This document shows positions 12,307 to 23,925 of a DNA stretch of 64,000 bases, one piece after another. Position numbers and translations under genes: made by a program. Positions within the stretch are counted from its first letter, which is position 1. Every line of letters starts with the position of its first letter. The DNA comes from Juglans regia (Eukaryota; Streptophyta; Magnoliopsida; Fagales; Juglandaceae), in assembly GCF_001411555.2 (NCBI RefSeq), contig NC_049911.1, forward strand, positions 4,340,001 to 4,404,000. The letters run 5' to 3'. Below the pieces are notes generated by a model that worked only from the letters and a program-made list of their open reading frames with translations, did not search any database and had not been told where the DNA came from.

Positions 12307-14037
12307 ATGTTCAGGTATTCACCTCGTAGGAACCAGAGATCCAAAGGATTCAAGGTGAAGCATGCTCTCCAGATATGCCTTTTGATTGGTGTTAGCATCT
12401 GGCTGCTTTACCAACTCAGAAACTCTCGAGATAAGAAAGCATCATTTGGCAAGGGTAATAAATCTGTGAGTGAAATTGCAAAGTTGGGGAGAAAAGACCT
12501 CCAACCTCAATTGGAAGAGCCTACCATTAGAGATGCAAGGCACAAGGAAGAGGAAAATGAAGAAGAAAGCAAGAATGAAGAAGAACAAAACAAGTTTGAA
12601 GAAAGTGATGATGCTGTAAAAGGTCATGGGGATGATGAGATAGATGTACATGATAAGGATAAAGTCGAAGAGGAAACCAAGCATCGGTGGGATTCAGTGG
12701 ATGGAGAAAAAGAGAAGGAAGAAAACAAGGAAAACATTAGCGAGGAGAAAGAAAGAGACAAGGATTTTGAAGAGCGCAGCGAGAAGGAAAATGAAGATAA
12801 TGAGAGTGAAGAGAGCAAAGAGAAGAGGGGAGAAGAGAAGCAGAATGAAGAGAACACGGAGAAGGGAAGAGAAGGGAAAGATTCTGAAGGGAGCAATGGG
12901 CAGAGTGAAGAGAAGGAGAATGAGGAAAGCAATGACAAGGAGAGAGAAGTGAAGGCTTTTGAAGAGAACAGAGAGAACGAAGGTGAAAACAAGGGGTTTG
13001 GAGAGAGTAAAGTGAAGGAAAGCAAAGAGAATGAGAATGAAGAGAGCAAAGAGAAGCAAAGCGAAGATAAGGAAAATGAAGAGAGCAAAGAGAAGCAAAG
13101 CGAAGATAAGGAGAATGAAGAGATTAAGGAAAATAGAAGCAAGGAGGATCAAGGTGCAGAGAAAAGGGAAGGGAGCAACGAGATCCTTAGTAGAGAGGAG
13201 GCAGCAGAGAAAGAAGGCAAGATAGAGGAGCGGGGTACATCTGAAGATCAGGTTCAAGATGGAAGTGACAGGAATAATAAAGCAAGGGAAGGGAGCAATG
13301 ATGCTCCTAGCATGGTAGTACATGAAAATCAAAATATAACAACCGGAAGTGAGCTAGGCAATTGGGAAAATTCAAAGGATGCAGAACAGGTTGAAAACAG
13401 AGGAAATAATGATTTTGAGCAGGAAAGCAAAACAAATAGCACCGAAGCAGTTGATGCCAACCACAATGACTCAGAGAAGAGTGTAAGAGAAACTGAAAAT
13501 TTTGAGAATCGTGACTCCACAAATGCTACTAGCGGTGAAAATGGTGGTAGTGAGAGTAGTCAGCCAGAGCTGCAGAATGGGCCCCGTGCTAACACTACCC
13601 TGCAAAATGTTATCCCTCAAGAAACTGAAAAATCTGAACCAGCTGCCAACAATGAGCAACAAAATTCAAGTGAAACACCTTACACAAGAATGGAGAATGG
13701 TGATATGCAAACCGAGTCCAACGGATCTTCAGTAATGGATGGAAACAATGATGTAATTCTAAACACCGTTAACGGTGCTGATGCAGGCCAGAATGAGAAT
13801 GGCAATGCTGATCAGAGCAACACAAATGACAACACAGATGCAGGCCAAAAAGAACCAGTTGATTCTCAGGAAGAGAAAGAGGCATCGTCAAACACATATA
13901 GCGATAGCAATGCCAGCCAGAATGATCAAGTTGATTCTTCCATCTCTCAAGAGGAGAAGGAGGCTCGCACCGACTTGGAAACTTTGCCAGAGACCACAAC
14001 TCAAGGGCATAACAACGATGACACAGCTGCAGAGTGA
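12307..14037 (+). CDS. Membrane-anchored acidic low-complexity protein
   Basis: The 576-residue product starts with a basic segment (MFRYSPRRNQRSKGFKVKH) followed by one hydrophobic stretch, residues about 20-36 (ALQICLLIGVSIWLLYQL). This reads as a type II signal anchor. Everything after it is hydrophilic, dominated by Glu, Lys, Asn and Ser to about residue 300 and then by Asn, Ser, Gln and Thr. The N-terminal 45 residues match a plant-wide uncharacterised family as I recall it, while the tail is highly variable between species. No enzyme motif is visible. The EK-rich part would form a disordered or single-helix region projecting into the lumen or outside the cell; that topology is inference. 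Two perfect 13-residue repeats (ESKEKQSEDKENE) occur near residues 246-271. The strand is extremely purine-rich, which produces long false frames on the minus strand. Automated annotation may call it myb-like protein X or dentin-like from composition alone. Real gene: likely. Function: unknown. Confidence 0.85.
   Translation: MFRYSPRRNQRSKGFKVKHALQICLLIGVSIWLLYQLRNSRDKKASFGKGNKSVSEIAKLGRKDLQPQLEEPTIRDARHKEEENEEESKNEEEQNKFEESDDAVKGHGDDEIDVHDKDKVEEETKHRWDSVDGEKEKEENKENISEEKERDKDFEERSEKENEDNESEESKEKRGEEKQNEENTEKGREGKDSEGSNGQSEEKENEESNDKEREVKAFEENRENEGENKGFGESKVKESKENENEESKEKQSEDKENEESKEKQSEDKENEEIKENRSKEDQGAEKREGSNEILSREEAAEKEGKIEERGTSEDQVQDGSDRNNKAREGSNDAPSMVVHENQNITTGSELGNWENSKDAEQVENRGNNDFEQESKTNSTEAVDANHNDSEKSVRETENFENRDSTNATSGENGGSESSQPELQNGPRANTTLQNVIPQETEKSEPAANNEQQNSSETPYTRMENGDMQTESNGSSVMDGNNDVILNTVNGADAGQNENGNADQSNTNDNTDAGQKEPVDSQEEKEASSNTYSDSNASQNDQVDSSISQEEKEARTDLETLPETTTQGHNNDDTAAE
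13042..13119 (+). repeat. In-frame 39-bp tandem repeat
   Basis: Two adjacent 39-base units (13042-13080 and 13081-13119) differ at only one or two bases and encode the 13-residue unit ESKEKQSEDKENE twice. The unit length is a multiple of three, so copy-number change would keep the acidic protein in frame. Diverged relatives of the unit (ENEESNDKE, ENEESKEKQ) lie upstream, which suggests the acidic domain grew by repeat expansion. Confidence 0.9.
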
Positions 14038-15560
14038 CATTTATATGAAATTTTCGTGTTGCAACCTTTCCACGTTCATTTACGACTCTCTCACGCTCGT
14101 CCTTTCTACTTGAGGCCATCAAGCCAGTCTGTGCTTTGCTTGTTGTGCTCAATGTCTAAGAAAAGACCATCTGAGTTTTGTGAAACAATTTAAGAAGATT
14201 TAGGTTTCTATACAGATTAACCTGTTTGATATTCCGAATAATCATATAATTCAGGATGTTTCATGGGATGAATTTATTGCTGGCTTTATTTCCATTTTGT
14301 TCAGGGCAAGCTGATTTTTATGGATGTTGCATGGTATATCAGAAGAACTAAACCAAATATATTTGACTGTTGAATGTTCATCAGAATCCTCCAATTAACT
14401 TCGAAACAAAAGACAGCCACTTTTCGTTAATTTTCCTTAAAAGTAAAAGCATGCGAGTGTAGATGGGAACTGCAAGCGCACCTTGAGCCGTCTCCGTAAA
14501 TCCTCTGCTTCGGTTGCAAGGACCATTCAGCCCAACCCTCATGTTAGCCTGAATGTGACGTACATTCTTTTTCCTTTTCCTTTCGTTATTTTTGGGTAAG
14601 AACTTAATTTACGTGGCAATTGAGAATTGACCATGGAGCAGAGTTAAGGTGGCAAATGCATGCTTAACACATAGGCAAAAGCTTCCCCTCAACCAAATGG
14701 TTTCGAGTGCGACATGCACACACCAAGTTTCGCATTTTGTTACACTCTCCATATGCATTAGATGGTCAGCCTGGAAAGTAACTTTGTACCTTGTTGACGT
14801 ATATGCAGGAGCCAGCATCAAGCTTATCCAACTAAACCATCTCAAGTTCCCATATTTTCGTCTATCGTGAATAACGAAATCTCACCTCTATATCAAGCCC
14901 TCTTCATTTTTTCCGTCTGGTTTCGTCTTGTTTAAAACGTGAAGCATTTAAAGTTCCCATTTTTACGTCTCACCCCTTAATGGAAGGATGCCAATCATAT
15001 ATACTACTTTTAAAACTTACAAAATCTCGCCTCTGGCAATATACCTCAAATGCCAAAACCTCTAAAAATCTAACTTTCATTCGCTCATCATCTCAATTCT
15101 CATCATCCTCCCATCATTCCATGATATGACATTAGATGATTGAAGATTATTTATTATATTTCACTTGTGAACCTATAATCTAATAACATGATGGGATGAT
15201 AAGAAAATGAATGATGAATAGATTTTTTCTTCGCTAAAAGATATTTAAATCAATTGCAATGATTAAAACAATCAGCTCATGGCAAAACATACTCTCTCCA
15301 TCATCGATTTTATTTAGCTGCTAAAAGAGTGTTCACAACAAACGATATAAACAAATACTAAACAACTTCTCGCTTGCGAGTATTAAGCCACTATTGATAA
15401 TGTACAAAAAGAACCTATCAAAAATGAAGATAATGCACAGAAAAAGCGAGAGCTATCATCAACATCCGGAGGTAGTACAGTACAACCTGCAGAACGAGAG
15501 GACTGTGCTAAACATAAAGGTTCTCTCTGGAAATTGTCCCTTGTTGAGCCATGAATGTCT
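14038..15560. other. Intergenic DNA between two convergent genes
   Basis: The first few hundred bases after 14037 likely hold the 3' untranslated region of the acidic-protein gene, and the last 100-200 bases that of COX6a on the minus strand. No other coding potential is recognisable. The middle part (about 14900-15250) is AT-rich with short repeated words such as CATCATC. Confidence 0.4.
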
Positions 15561-17980
15561 TTAGTGGTGGTGCTTCTTCTCAAAAAGCCCATCTGGACCT
15601 GGATCCCACAAAAGAAACATATCAGATAAAAATACGAGCCTGTGATGAACAGAAATGATAATAAGATATACCGATGTTTTATATTTAGGAAAGAAAACTC
15701 AGTGTTGATGCTTCTTTTAATCAGCTCCATAGCCTCAAAAAGACTAGTCAATTATAAGCTTCCCTAAAGTAATTTATAAAGCCCAATTTCACCCAACTAA
15801 GTAGCCAATGCGAGACTTCACACCCATTACTACCTTTAGATCCTACTCACTCTCTGTTGCTTATTCATATTCCCAATGGGATTGGGGCAGTACACATTGA
15901 ACCAAAACTTAGGGGTTTCGTGGGTTTGGCAATGAGAAAATCCGATACCCAGCCTAAATCCGATACACGCCATCATATCTTTTCTTGCGAGGATATAGTA
16001 CAATCATGTTATGCATGGCCATAGTCTCTTACTGCTCTCATGGGTTGCACCTCTTTCAGTGCTTGCGTATCTCAAAAGAAAAATTATGGATACGTGAAGT
16101 CCCACACATCACAAACAACTTGACCTTGTAACTAGCAGATCACTACAGATGAGATGCCATTGGCTTCCATTTGGATGACCACAATGCATCTCATGACTTT
16201 GATTTAATTAAAAGTAGTTTATCCACCTCCCAATCTACTAGAGAAGGCTGCTCATCACTTAAGTTACTGTTGATGAAATGTCAACCTCAGACTGTGAAAA
16301 ATAAGCTATTTTGCCAAATGAAACAACTGAGAGCAAACAGCTCAATACTACAAGAAGGTGACCAAAACAAAGATGCATCTAATAAAACAACCAAGTCATA
16401 GCATCCCATAATTGACATCAAACAGAGGGAAAAACTAAGCAGATGCAACAACATTAACACTAAAATTAAAATATTGGCTCTTATTTGTTTTTTTCTTATA
16501 AAAAAAAATTTTGTTTGCCACTGAAAACAATAAACTGATTTAGTAATTCAGTGTACTTGGATTTTTGCCTATCATCAATAAAATCTTATTTACCAATAAA
16601 AAAACATAAACTGATTTAGTAATGATGTTAGAAAACATACCCCATGGAAACTCTTTGTTGCGAATGTGCAAATATGGGTATGGCTGTAAACATAGACATA
16701 ACAATAGAAAATTGGATAATGTCACATGAAAAAAGGAATTGAGATTGAATGTAAAATGAATGGGAAAAATCCGATAAAACCATTGCACAAAGTAACTAGC
16801 AGAACCTTCAAGTTATAACTAATAATTCTGGTTCCATGTTTAATGTAAAAATTGTTCAGGCATCTTCCATGGATCAGATGTAACAACAACAATCAGAGAA
16901 GTCAGATGGGTAAAACAGAAAGCTTACAGGAGGCTCTTCATAGTGGGGATGGCCCTTTGATAGGTTGTAAATGGCCAAAACAGTACACGTTGCAATGCCA
17001 ACATATGTTATCTTTTCCCATTTTTCTGCCTCGCCTGTAAAGATTACATAAGTTGAAAGCGATTAGAATAAATAACAAAACTGAAAAAAGGTCATTAAAT
17101 ATGAAAAAATTATTTTCATCAGTTACTATTCACTATCTCACACTCATTCTTACACCTTATGAAAAATATCCCTATACCTTATAAAAAAAAAATTATAAAT
17201 ATAAAATGTGAAAGTAAATAGTAACGGATATATAAAATTCCTCTTAAATATGTTGATTTTAAAGCTCTATGTTGCCTCACCAAAGCAATTGGAATGACAA
17301 AGAAATTAATGTTCACCCATTTTCGGCTGCATGTATTATCAACAGTCAAATAAAGCACGCACGAAACCAACAATACAAGAAAAACTAGACCCTAATATTA
17401 TAAATGCTAGCCCAAAATAAAAAGAACCTTAATTTATTTCGAATTGAAATAGGAATTCGGAATCTTAGAATATCCGACCCTAACTAGTTGGGATAAACTC
17501 TTTCACGGTATAAAATATATATATTTTTTTTCTTTTGTTTCGAATTTGAAACTCAACTAAACTATAATTTTATTCGCAATCTCAATTCCTTTCTTTTTCC
17601 CTAATTTCCTCGACAAATGATATTTGGGTCCAAAAACATCAGGCAGAAAAAACCCAAACCTTTTTAAATCCGATACACAATACTCGAAACCTAATTACAA
17701 TCCCCGATTTTGAAGTACAATTAATAAAACCTTTGATCCTGAGAATCGTTCCGAGAGCCAAAACCCAGAAAATCAAAACCCCTGATATTGACCATAACTC
17801 AGAAATGAATTCGAATGCGAAGGGATGAATCAGAATTGAGAGAGAGAGAGAGAGAGAGGATTCACGAGCGTCGTCGTGGCGAGCAGAGGAGGAAAAGTTG
17901 CGCTTGACAGGGGCAGAAGGTCGAGAGCCACCGCGCAAAGCGGTTCGAAGAAGACCGGATCTGACCATAGCCATCGCCAT
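15561..17980 (-). CDS. COX6A: Cytochrome c oxidase subunit 6a, mitochondrial, 4 exons
   Basis: Four coding exons can be joined in frame on the minus strand: 17980-17866, 17034-16928, 16683-16641 and 15598-15561, giving exactly 100 residues. All introns have GT donors and AG acceptors, and phases agree (115 nt, phase 1; then 222 nt, phase 0; then phase 1). Residues 1-35 are a Ser/Arg/Ala-rich mitochondrial presequence containing VKRNFSSS. A single transmembrane helix follows (ITYVGIATCTVLAIYNL, about 46-62), then PYPYLHIRNKEFPWG and the C-terminal PDGLFEKKHHH. This arrangement is diagnostic of the COX6a (VIa) family, a small inner-membrane subunit on the periphery of complex IV. The length matches the plant family. 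The first intron has a GA tract just downstream of its donor and a small inverted-repeat insertion. The exons are short, so gene finders may miss them. Confidence 0.93.
17122..17225. mobile_element. Small inverted-repeat element in COX6A intron 1
   Basis: About 104 bases are bounded by the inverted termini GTTACTATTCAC and GTAAATAGTAAC, with an AT-rich interior. It looks like a very short MITE. No target duplication was established and it could be a chance palindrome. Confidence 0.35.
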
Positions 17981-19835
17981 TTCTTAAGCTACATTCGCTG
18001 TTTCGGTTTTGAATTCGGAAACCCTTTTTCTAGCTGTCACCGACTCACCATTCAGCTTGAACAGTGGAGAGGCCGTGCAAGTGCGAACAGGAAGAGAGCC
18101 GTACAAGCGGGTTGGTGGACGAATTGGCGGACGAAGCTCACGTGGAACTGCTGCTGTCAGAGTTATTTGAAAAAAAAATAGAAAGAAAGAAAGAAAACGA
18201 AGAGAAGAAGACTTCCTCCGAAGACGTCCCCTTCGTCCGTCTCCCCTCCTCCAAATCCCATATTAGCACCCCAAGATTTGCTGGTGGTACTCTCTCGTTC
18301 CTCCCTCTACTGCAGCTTGGCCAGTCTCCTCCGTGCGCGACCCACATTCGAGATTTTGCCGGGGACCACAGTCTTTGTCGTCAAATCTTTGCCGTCATCT
18401 TCAAGAAGAACCACAGTCTGCAAGGGTAAGGTGTCGTGTTTTCTTTCTTTGATCGGAGCGGTTTGGCTTATGTTCATTTCCCTCATCTCTACTGCTGTCC
18501 ACTCTTTTATTCCCATCACTGGGTGTTCCCCTGCATAGCCGACTACTTGTGAGAGTTCTATCACTGGGTGGTGTATGTCCTTTTCCATGGAAATACACAT
18601 ATAATGCTTAAATGCACTCCGGATGTTTGATAAAAACTCCAAAACACACATTGAATAAAATACTACAGGGGATTACAAAACTGATTATGGGGGTTGAAAA
18701 TAAAATTTGGAACAATGAGGTGTCTTGGGATGGCTTGAATTGGAATGCTTCCAGACATAACGTTGGAAGCAGTTTATTTAACTATAATGTGCGCAATTGA
18801 ATTGACACTTCTCTAGGTACTAGTAAGTGGATGTCGTTTTATGACCAATGAGATCTTCCCTTCATATCAAGAAGGGGTAGACTGTCGATTGGCTTTCTAC
18901 TCTGTTATGTGTGTAGTGTTGTTGCTTTGCGTTTCAGCTGTTGGGCTGTAGAGGCTACTTACTTTCTTGCCTTTCTTTGTATGAATGGGTGCAAGTGGTA
19001 TAGAGAGGTCCCAATTGCTATTCCGAAAAGCTGGCCAGCCTTCTTTTATAGCCAGAGTTGGTGTCCAACTAACATAACATGCTTCTAGTTCTTCAACAAC
19101 TACCACACCCGCCTTTGAAAAGTCCCAAATAATTAGGATTGAAGACTTAAGGCTAAGTTAATTTACATATAAACAATTTCTATGGAAAAGCAATTGGAGG
19201 CCTAGAATTACTCACTACGACATGCTAACTTCGCAACTTTGCTATTACTTTTTTAACAAAAATATATATATTATAGAAAAAAAAAAAGCAACAAACAATT
19301 GGGGATTCACTTTTCTTTTTCCATGCATAAATACATAACAAAAATTAAAGATGCAAGTAAAAGACATGGAAATGCACCAGTAGTAGTAGTAGTACCTTAT
19401 CATCACAAGTGGGTGACATTATCTATATCTATGTGATGATGTGTTGAAAGTTGGTGGTGATTCAAAACCTGAAAAATTAGGTCATGGCTCAATAACTTAA
19501 ACGATATTGTTGGATATTGGAACCCACTTTCCTTCCTTCCTTCCTTCCGTATCTTGCTCCATTTCCCTCCCTTTGGCACATGGAACAAACATTTTCATTA
19601 CTTGGCTGATGGCTCAGCATCTTTCTCGTTCACATGCTCTGTCTTCCATGCTTGTTCACATGCATGCCATTAATTGACATTCAAGCCTTTTAATTTGTGT
19701 TGGTGCTTCTTGTTGAAGCTGCTCTGGAGGCATGCCAATTTTGTTTTGGGCTTCTATTCTCTTTGCTTCTTTGAGTGTTCTTCAACTTCTCTAGATGATT
19801 TTTATTGTTCTAAAATATTGATAAATAATCTCTAG
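17981..19835. other. Intergenic DNA between COX6A and the FRS gene
   Basis: The first 450 bases are relatively GC-rich and are expected to hold the COX6a promoter. A GGTAAGG near 18427 follows a GC-rich, open plus-strand stretch and could be the donor of an untranslated first exon, either of the FRS gene or of a divergent transcript. No protein family is recognisable in any frame. A TTCC repeat is at 19528-19548 and a short GTA repeat at 19380-19394. Confidence 0.4.
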
Positions 19836-22475
19836 ATGGAGAAAGAGAAAGAGCACGCATCTCCTACAACACCTCCTACCACAGATCCATCAACAAATCC
19901 ATCGACTCAGGTATTCAGAATATTATTTAAAATTCATTTGTTTACTCATTATCATGACATGGTTGACATCTTAGGTGATACCAAGACCATTTTATACATA
20001 TTTGTCAACACCTCCTAGCACAAATCCATCAATCAATCCAACAACTCAAGTATTTTGAATATTAATAATGTTACTTATCAAAAAAAATTTGAATATTAAT
20101 AATGTTTATATTTATTACTATATCTTTGGGTAATTGTCATTATTGATGTATATGCTAGGTGAGACCAATGTCCTTTTATCCGGATTTCTCAAGCTATATG
20201 CATGAGGGTCATGCACCAATGCCACATGCTTCCTTACCTCGTCCCGATGCCAACCCATCTCCATGGACTTGTCAGGTGATGAGTTCGTTCTTTAAGTAGT
20301 GTGTGTATTTTTCAAAATGTTTCTATTGATTTAAATATGGGTTTTTATTGTTGTAAACTGCAGGGAAATCTTACATCTGGATTTCAGTCATCAGTTAGCT
20401 CTCTGATTGGTTTAAACTCTACAAGCTTAAGCCATGAGGAACCCAATCAAGAGCCAACACCTGACTCGGGGGAGGTTGAGACTTTATGTACGCCCTCTAA
20501 ATCCAAAGATGACGATGAGTCTAGGACACAAAATACAGTGCATACTGAGGGAGCCGATATCATTGAGGAGCCGAAGTTGGGGATGGTGTTTAAATCTGAA
20601 GAAGAGTTAGTTTCTTATTATAAAAGATATGGGAAACAATGTGGTTTTGGGATAATGACACAAAGGAGTCATAGGTTTGAGGATGGGAGGCTCAGATATG
20701 TCACGCTGGGTTGTGCTCGTGGTGGAAAGGCGCGGAACCGGACGTCAAATGTCGCGAGGCCACGTCCGACATCAAAGACAGACTGTAAGGCAAAGATAAA
20801 TGCTACGTTCATTGAAGGGGTGTTGAAGGTATTGACTGTTCACAATTCCCACAATCATGGCCTAAGTCCACAAAAGTCGAGGTTCTTTCGTTGCAATAGA
20901 GAAGTGAGCGAGTCTGTTAAGAGAGTGTTAGATACAAATGATCAGGCTGACATCAGAATGAACAAGAGTTTCGCCTCTCTTGTGCAAGAAGCGGGTGGGT
21001 TTGAGAACTTGCCATTCAGTGAAAATGACTGTCGTAATTACATTGACAAAGCACGCTACCTTCAACTTGGGAAAGGTGGCGCTGGAGCCCTCTGTGAGTA
21101 TTTTGCTAGGATGCAATACAAGAATGATGGATTCTTTTCACTAATGGATATGGATGATGATGGAAGGTTAAAGAATGTTTTCTGGGCAGATGCACGAAGT
21201 AGGGCAGCCTACAAATATTTTGGTGATGTCGTCACATTCGACACCACATATTTGACAAACAAGTATGAGATGCCGTTTGCACTATTTGTTGGTGTAAACC
21301 ACTATGGCCAGTCAATCCTTTTGGGGGCAGGATTGATTTCTAGTGAAGATACAGAAACGTTTACATGGTTGTTTCAGACTTGGTTGAATTGTATGGGTGG
21401 TGAAGCTCCGAAAGCTATTATCACAGATCAAGATAGAGCTATAAAAAATGCGATTGCGCTCATCTTTCCAAATAGCCGACACAGATTTTGCTTATGGCAC
21501 ATACTGAAAAAAGTATCTGAAAAACTTGGTTCACATGGTGCATACAAAACTGGGTTGAAAAGTCATTTGCTAAAGTGTGTGTATGACTCTCAAACAATAG
21601 AGGAGTTTGAGAAATGTTGGGAAGTGTTAATTACAACATACAACTTGCAGGATAATGCTTGGTTGCAGAGTTTATATGCTGAGCGTATGTATTGGGTACC
21701 AGTATTCCTAAAAGAAATTTTCTGGGCTGGAATGAGTATAACCCAACGAAGCGAAAGCATGAATGCTTTCTTTGACGGCTATGTTCATGCTAGGACAAAC
21801 TTAAAAGAGTTTGTCAATCAGTTCGATAATATTTTGAGGAAAAAGATTGAGAATGAAAATGAGGCAGATTTCCACTCATTTAACGTCACAATTCCTGTCA
21901 TCTCTGTCTCTCCACTTGAAAAGATATTTCAAGATATATACACTAACTCTAAATTTAGAGAAGTTCAGAAAGAAGTAGTGGGGATGCTTGGTTGTCTTCC
22001 AACTCTACACAGTCAGGATGGTGTAATTGCAACGTACCATGTAGAAGATGAAGTCTGTGTTGATGATCTCATCAAGGAGGTGACCCAAAATGTGTACTTT
22101 AATGAGGCTAAATGCGAGGTGAAATGCTCATGCTCCTTGTTCGAGATGAGAGGGATATTGTGTAGACATGTATTAGCCATTATGAGAGTTAAAAAAGTCC
22201 GTACAGTGCCAGAAAAGTACATATTAGATCGATGGAGGAAGGACATAAAAAGGACATATACTCTACAAAGTAGTTATGATGTAGTTGATGTGAGGCCAAA
22301 AGTGAGTAGATATTCACGTATTATGAAGGTATGTTACGACGTTGCCACAAATGCAGCATCATGTGATGAGCATGCTGAGGATATGATAGATAAATTATAT
22401 GCAATGAATGAAGTTTATCGCACCAACAAGTCGCCCCATCAAACTTGTTCCAACGTTGCAGTTATATTGGGTTGA
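19836..22475 (+). CDS. FAR1-related sequence (FRS5-like) protein, 4 exons
   Basis: I join four exons in phase 0: 19836-19910, 19975-20049, 20159-20275 and 20364-22475. All introns are GT-AG, giving 792 residues. Domains in order are a Pro/Thr/Ser-rich N-terminus (1-160), a FAR1 WRKY-GCM1-type zinc-binding DNA-binding domain (about 164-255, with TDCKAKI and HNHGLSP), a MULE transposase-like RNase-H core (about 365-475) and a SWIM zinc finger (C677-x-C679 and C689-x-H691, in KCSCSLFEMRGILCRHVL). D382 in FDTTY and D444 in ITDQD align with the first two acidic positions of MULE transposases. Family members FHY3 and FAR1 are domesticated transcription factors for light signalling, but FRS5-like copies are numerous and many sit in or derive from live Mutator elements. 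No terminal inverted repeats were found here, so the status (host gene or transposon) is open. Exon 2 looks like an internal duplication of parts of exons 1 and 3. The start codon is the first in-frame ATG that gives this splice pattern. Confidence 0.85.
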
Positions 22476-23499
22476 AAGTGTAATTGATCGTGTTTAATTA
22501 CTTTACGCTCAAGTATGGAGTTACAATTTTAACTATTAGATTATGTTCACAAATGCAACTTGGGGATGGGACACAACCAGAGCTGTAGATGGGGAATCTG
22601 GTTTTCAATCCCAATGATAATGTTCATATGGAGCTTTTCTTTGGACTACAGGTATTGTTAGGACATGCTTTTTTTATTCTTAGTGGAACTTTAATAGAAA
22701 ATTATTTCAGTCCCTCATATATATTTCTCTTTTTTTTTCTGTAGAAATAATGATGTTGAACCGAGGGTGGGATTGGACAGCATTGTGGACACATGCAGGA
22801 TTGAAGATTTATGGAAATATTTTCATTTGATGGTTTTGTCTTTTGTTGGTGTATTTGTTTACACTCAAGTTACAGTAGTACAATACATTGTTTATGTTTA
22901 AGTTTGGAAACTGAATTGGTGTATTTCATTCTACGGTTGAGATTTTAAGTTGTAAGTGTTAATTAATATTTGTGAAGTAGGAAGTATGTTACAGGTATAT
23001 GCAATGGAATGAGATGCTGCTTGGGCAGCCCAAACTATATTTTGTTAAAATTAAATCAGGGACTTGAATGAGGTTCTGATTATATGAAAGGGTGCAGGAA
23101 TTTTCCATGTAATTTGTGGATGGTCACTCTTTGCCATGCTCAATCTATTTTTGCAGTTGAATCTCCCATTTATAAATACCAACCCAAGAGTACTGATGCG
23201 CATGCATCTTTTCAGAATAATCGATCTATGACACCCATGATTAAGGTAAAAATAATAATTTTCTCGCAAAGATCACACTTCCCAGCTTGATATAATGAAA
23301 ATATATACAAGAGTACAGATGCGTATGCATCATTTACAAGAAAGTTCACAACTAGTTGGTTGAGGTTATACACAACAAAGGCCACAAAAATATATACAAA
23401 GTTCCCTCCAGTAATATGGTATCATTGTGACCGTATGAAATACAATGAAATTAATATAGAAATAATCCAAACACATGAAGTAGTGTGCGTTCATACCGG
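22476..23499. other. 3' flank of the FRS gene
   Basis: Contains the probable 3' untranslated region of the FRS gene. A stretch near 22655-22742 has donor- and acceptor-like words (TACAGGTATTG and CTGTAG), so a 3'-untranslated intron is possible. No protein family is recognisable between 22800 and 23500. Confidence 0.35.
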
Positions 23500-23925
23500 C
23501 AGTCTGCTTGTTGCCTTTGAATATCAAGTTGGTCGTTGTGGACTCCCAACTCTCTCTTTACAATCTCTTCCTCTCTTTTTCGAAGTTCTTCCTCATTCCT
23601 TAACAACTCAATTTCTATCTTCACAAGTTTTTTTCTCTTTCCTCACTGTTATTTGCCCATTTGAAATAGTTGCAGTGTAGTTACCCTTGATTATAAATAA
23701 ACAAACGACATGTATGTAAAATATTAAACTTTTGTAGAAATCCAAATGCACATCAAAATAATAAAATTCTACCTCTGTATTATACTTTGGACAGACAAAA
23801 AATTATTGCTCTGAATTTCTTGGCGCATTCGATGTTCTAAGTGAAGTGGGCTCCCCACAGGTACACATTGGGTTGTTCATCAAAGTACTATTAAGAAGAG
23901 AAGATGAAGATGCTAACGATGACAT
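23500..23925 (-). pseudogene. GRF-type zinc-finger protein (At4g04775-like), decayed
   Basis: On the minus strand an ATG at 23925 opens a short frame with MNNPMCTCGEPTSLRTSNA, the start of a GRF-type zinc finger (C-x-C-G, then R-T-S-N-x-P-R-N). A TAA follows immediately at the point where the family has an F-F-x-C-P-x-Y segment. That segment is still readable after the stop (FFVCPKYNTE). About 100 bases further, past a probable intron, the CNYFKWANN part and a charged coiled coil (KKLVKIEIELLRNEEELRKR) are seen, but a homopolymer-A frameshift separates them. Proteins of this type are small nucleic-acid-binding factors that are highly repetitive in plant genomes. With a nonsense codon and at least one frameshift this copy is very likely dead. 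Confidence 0.65.

Noticed and set aside
12624..13332. Long minus-strand frames (up to 212 codons) over the acidic-protein gene
   Set aside because: GA-rich codons read backwards give Ser/Leu/Phe-rich open frames. This is a composition artefact.
18064..18651. Overlapping open frames of 86-121 codons on both strands near the COX6A promoter
   Set aside because: No family likeness, both strands open at once, and the GC-rich composition explains the length. Could include an untranslated exon, but not supported as protein coding.
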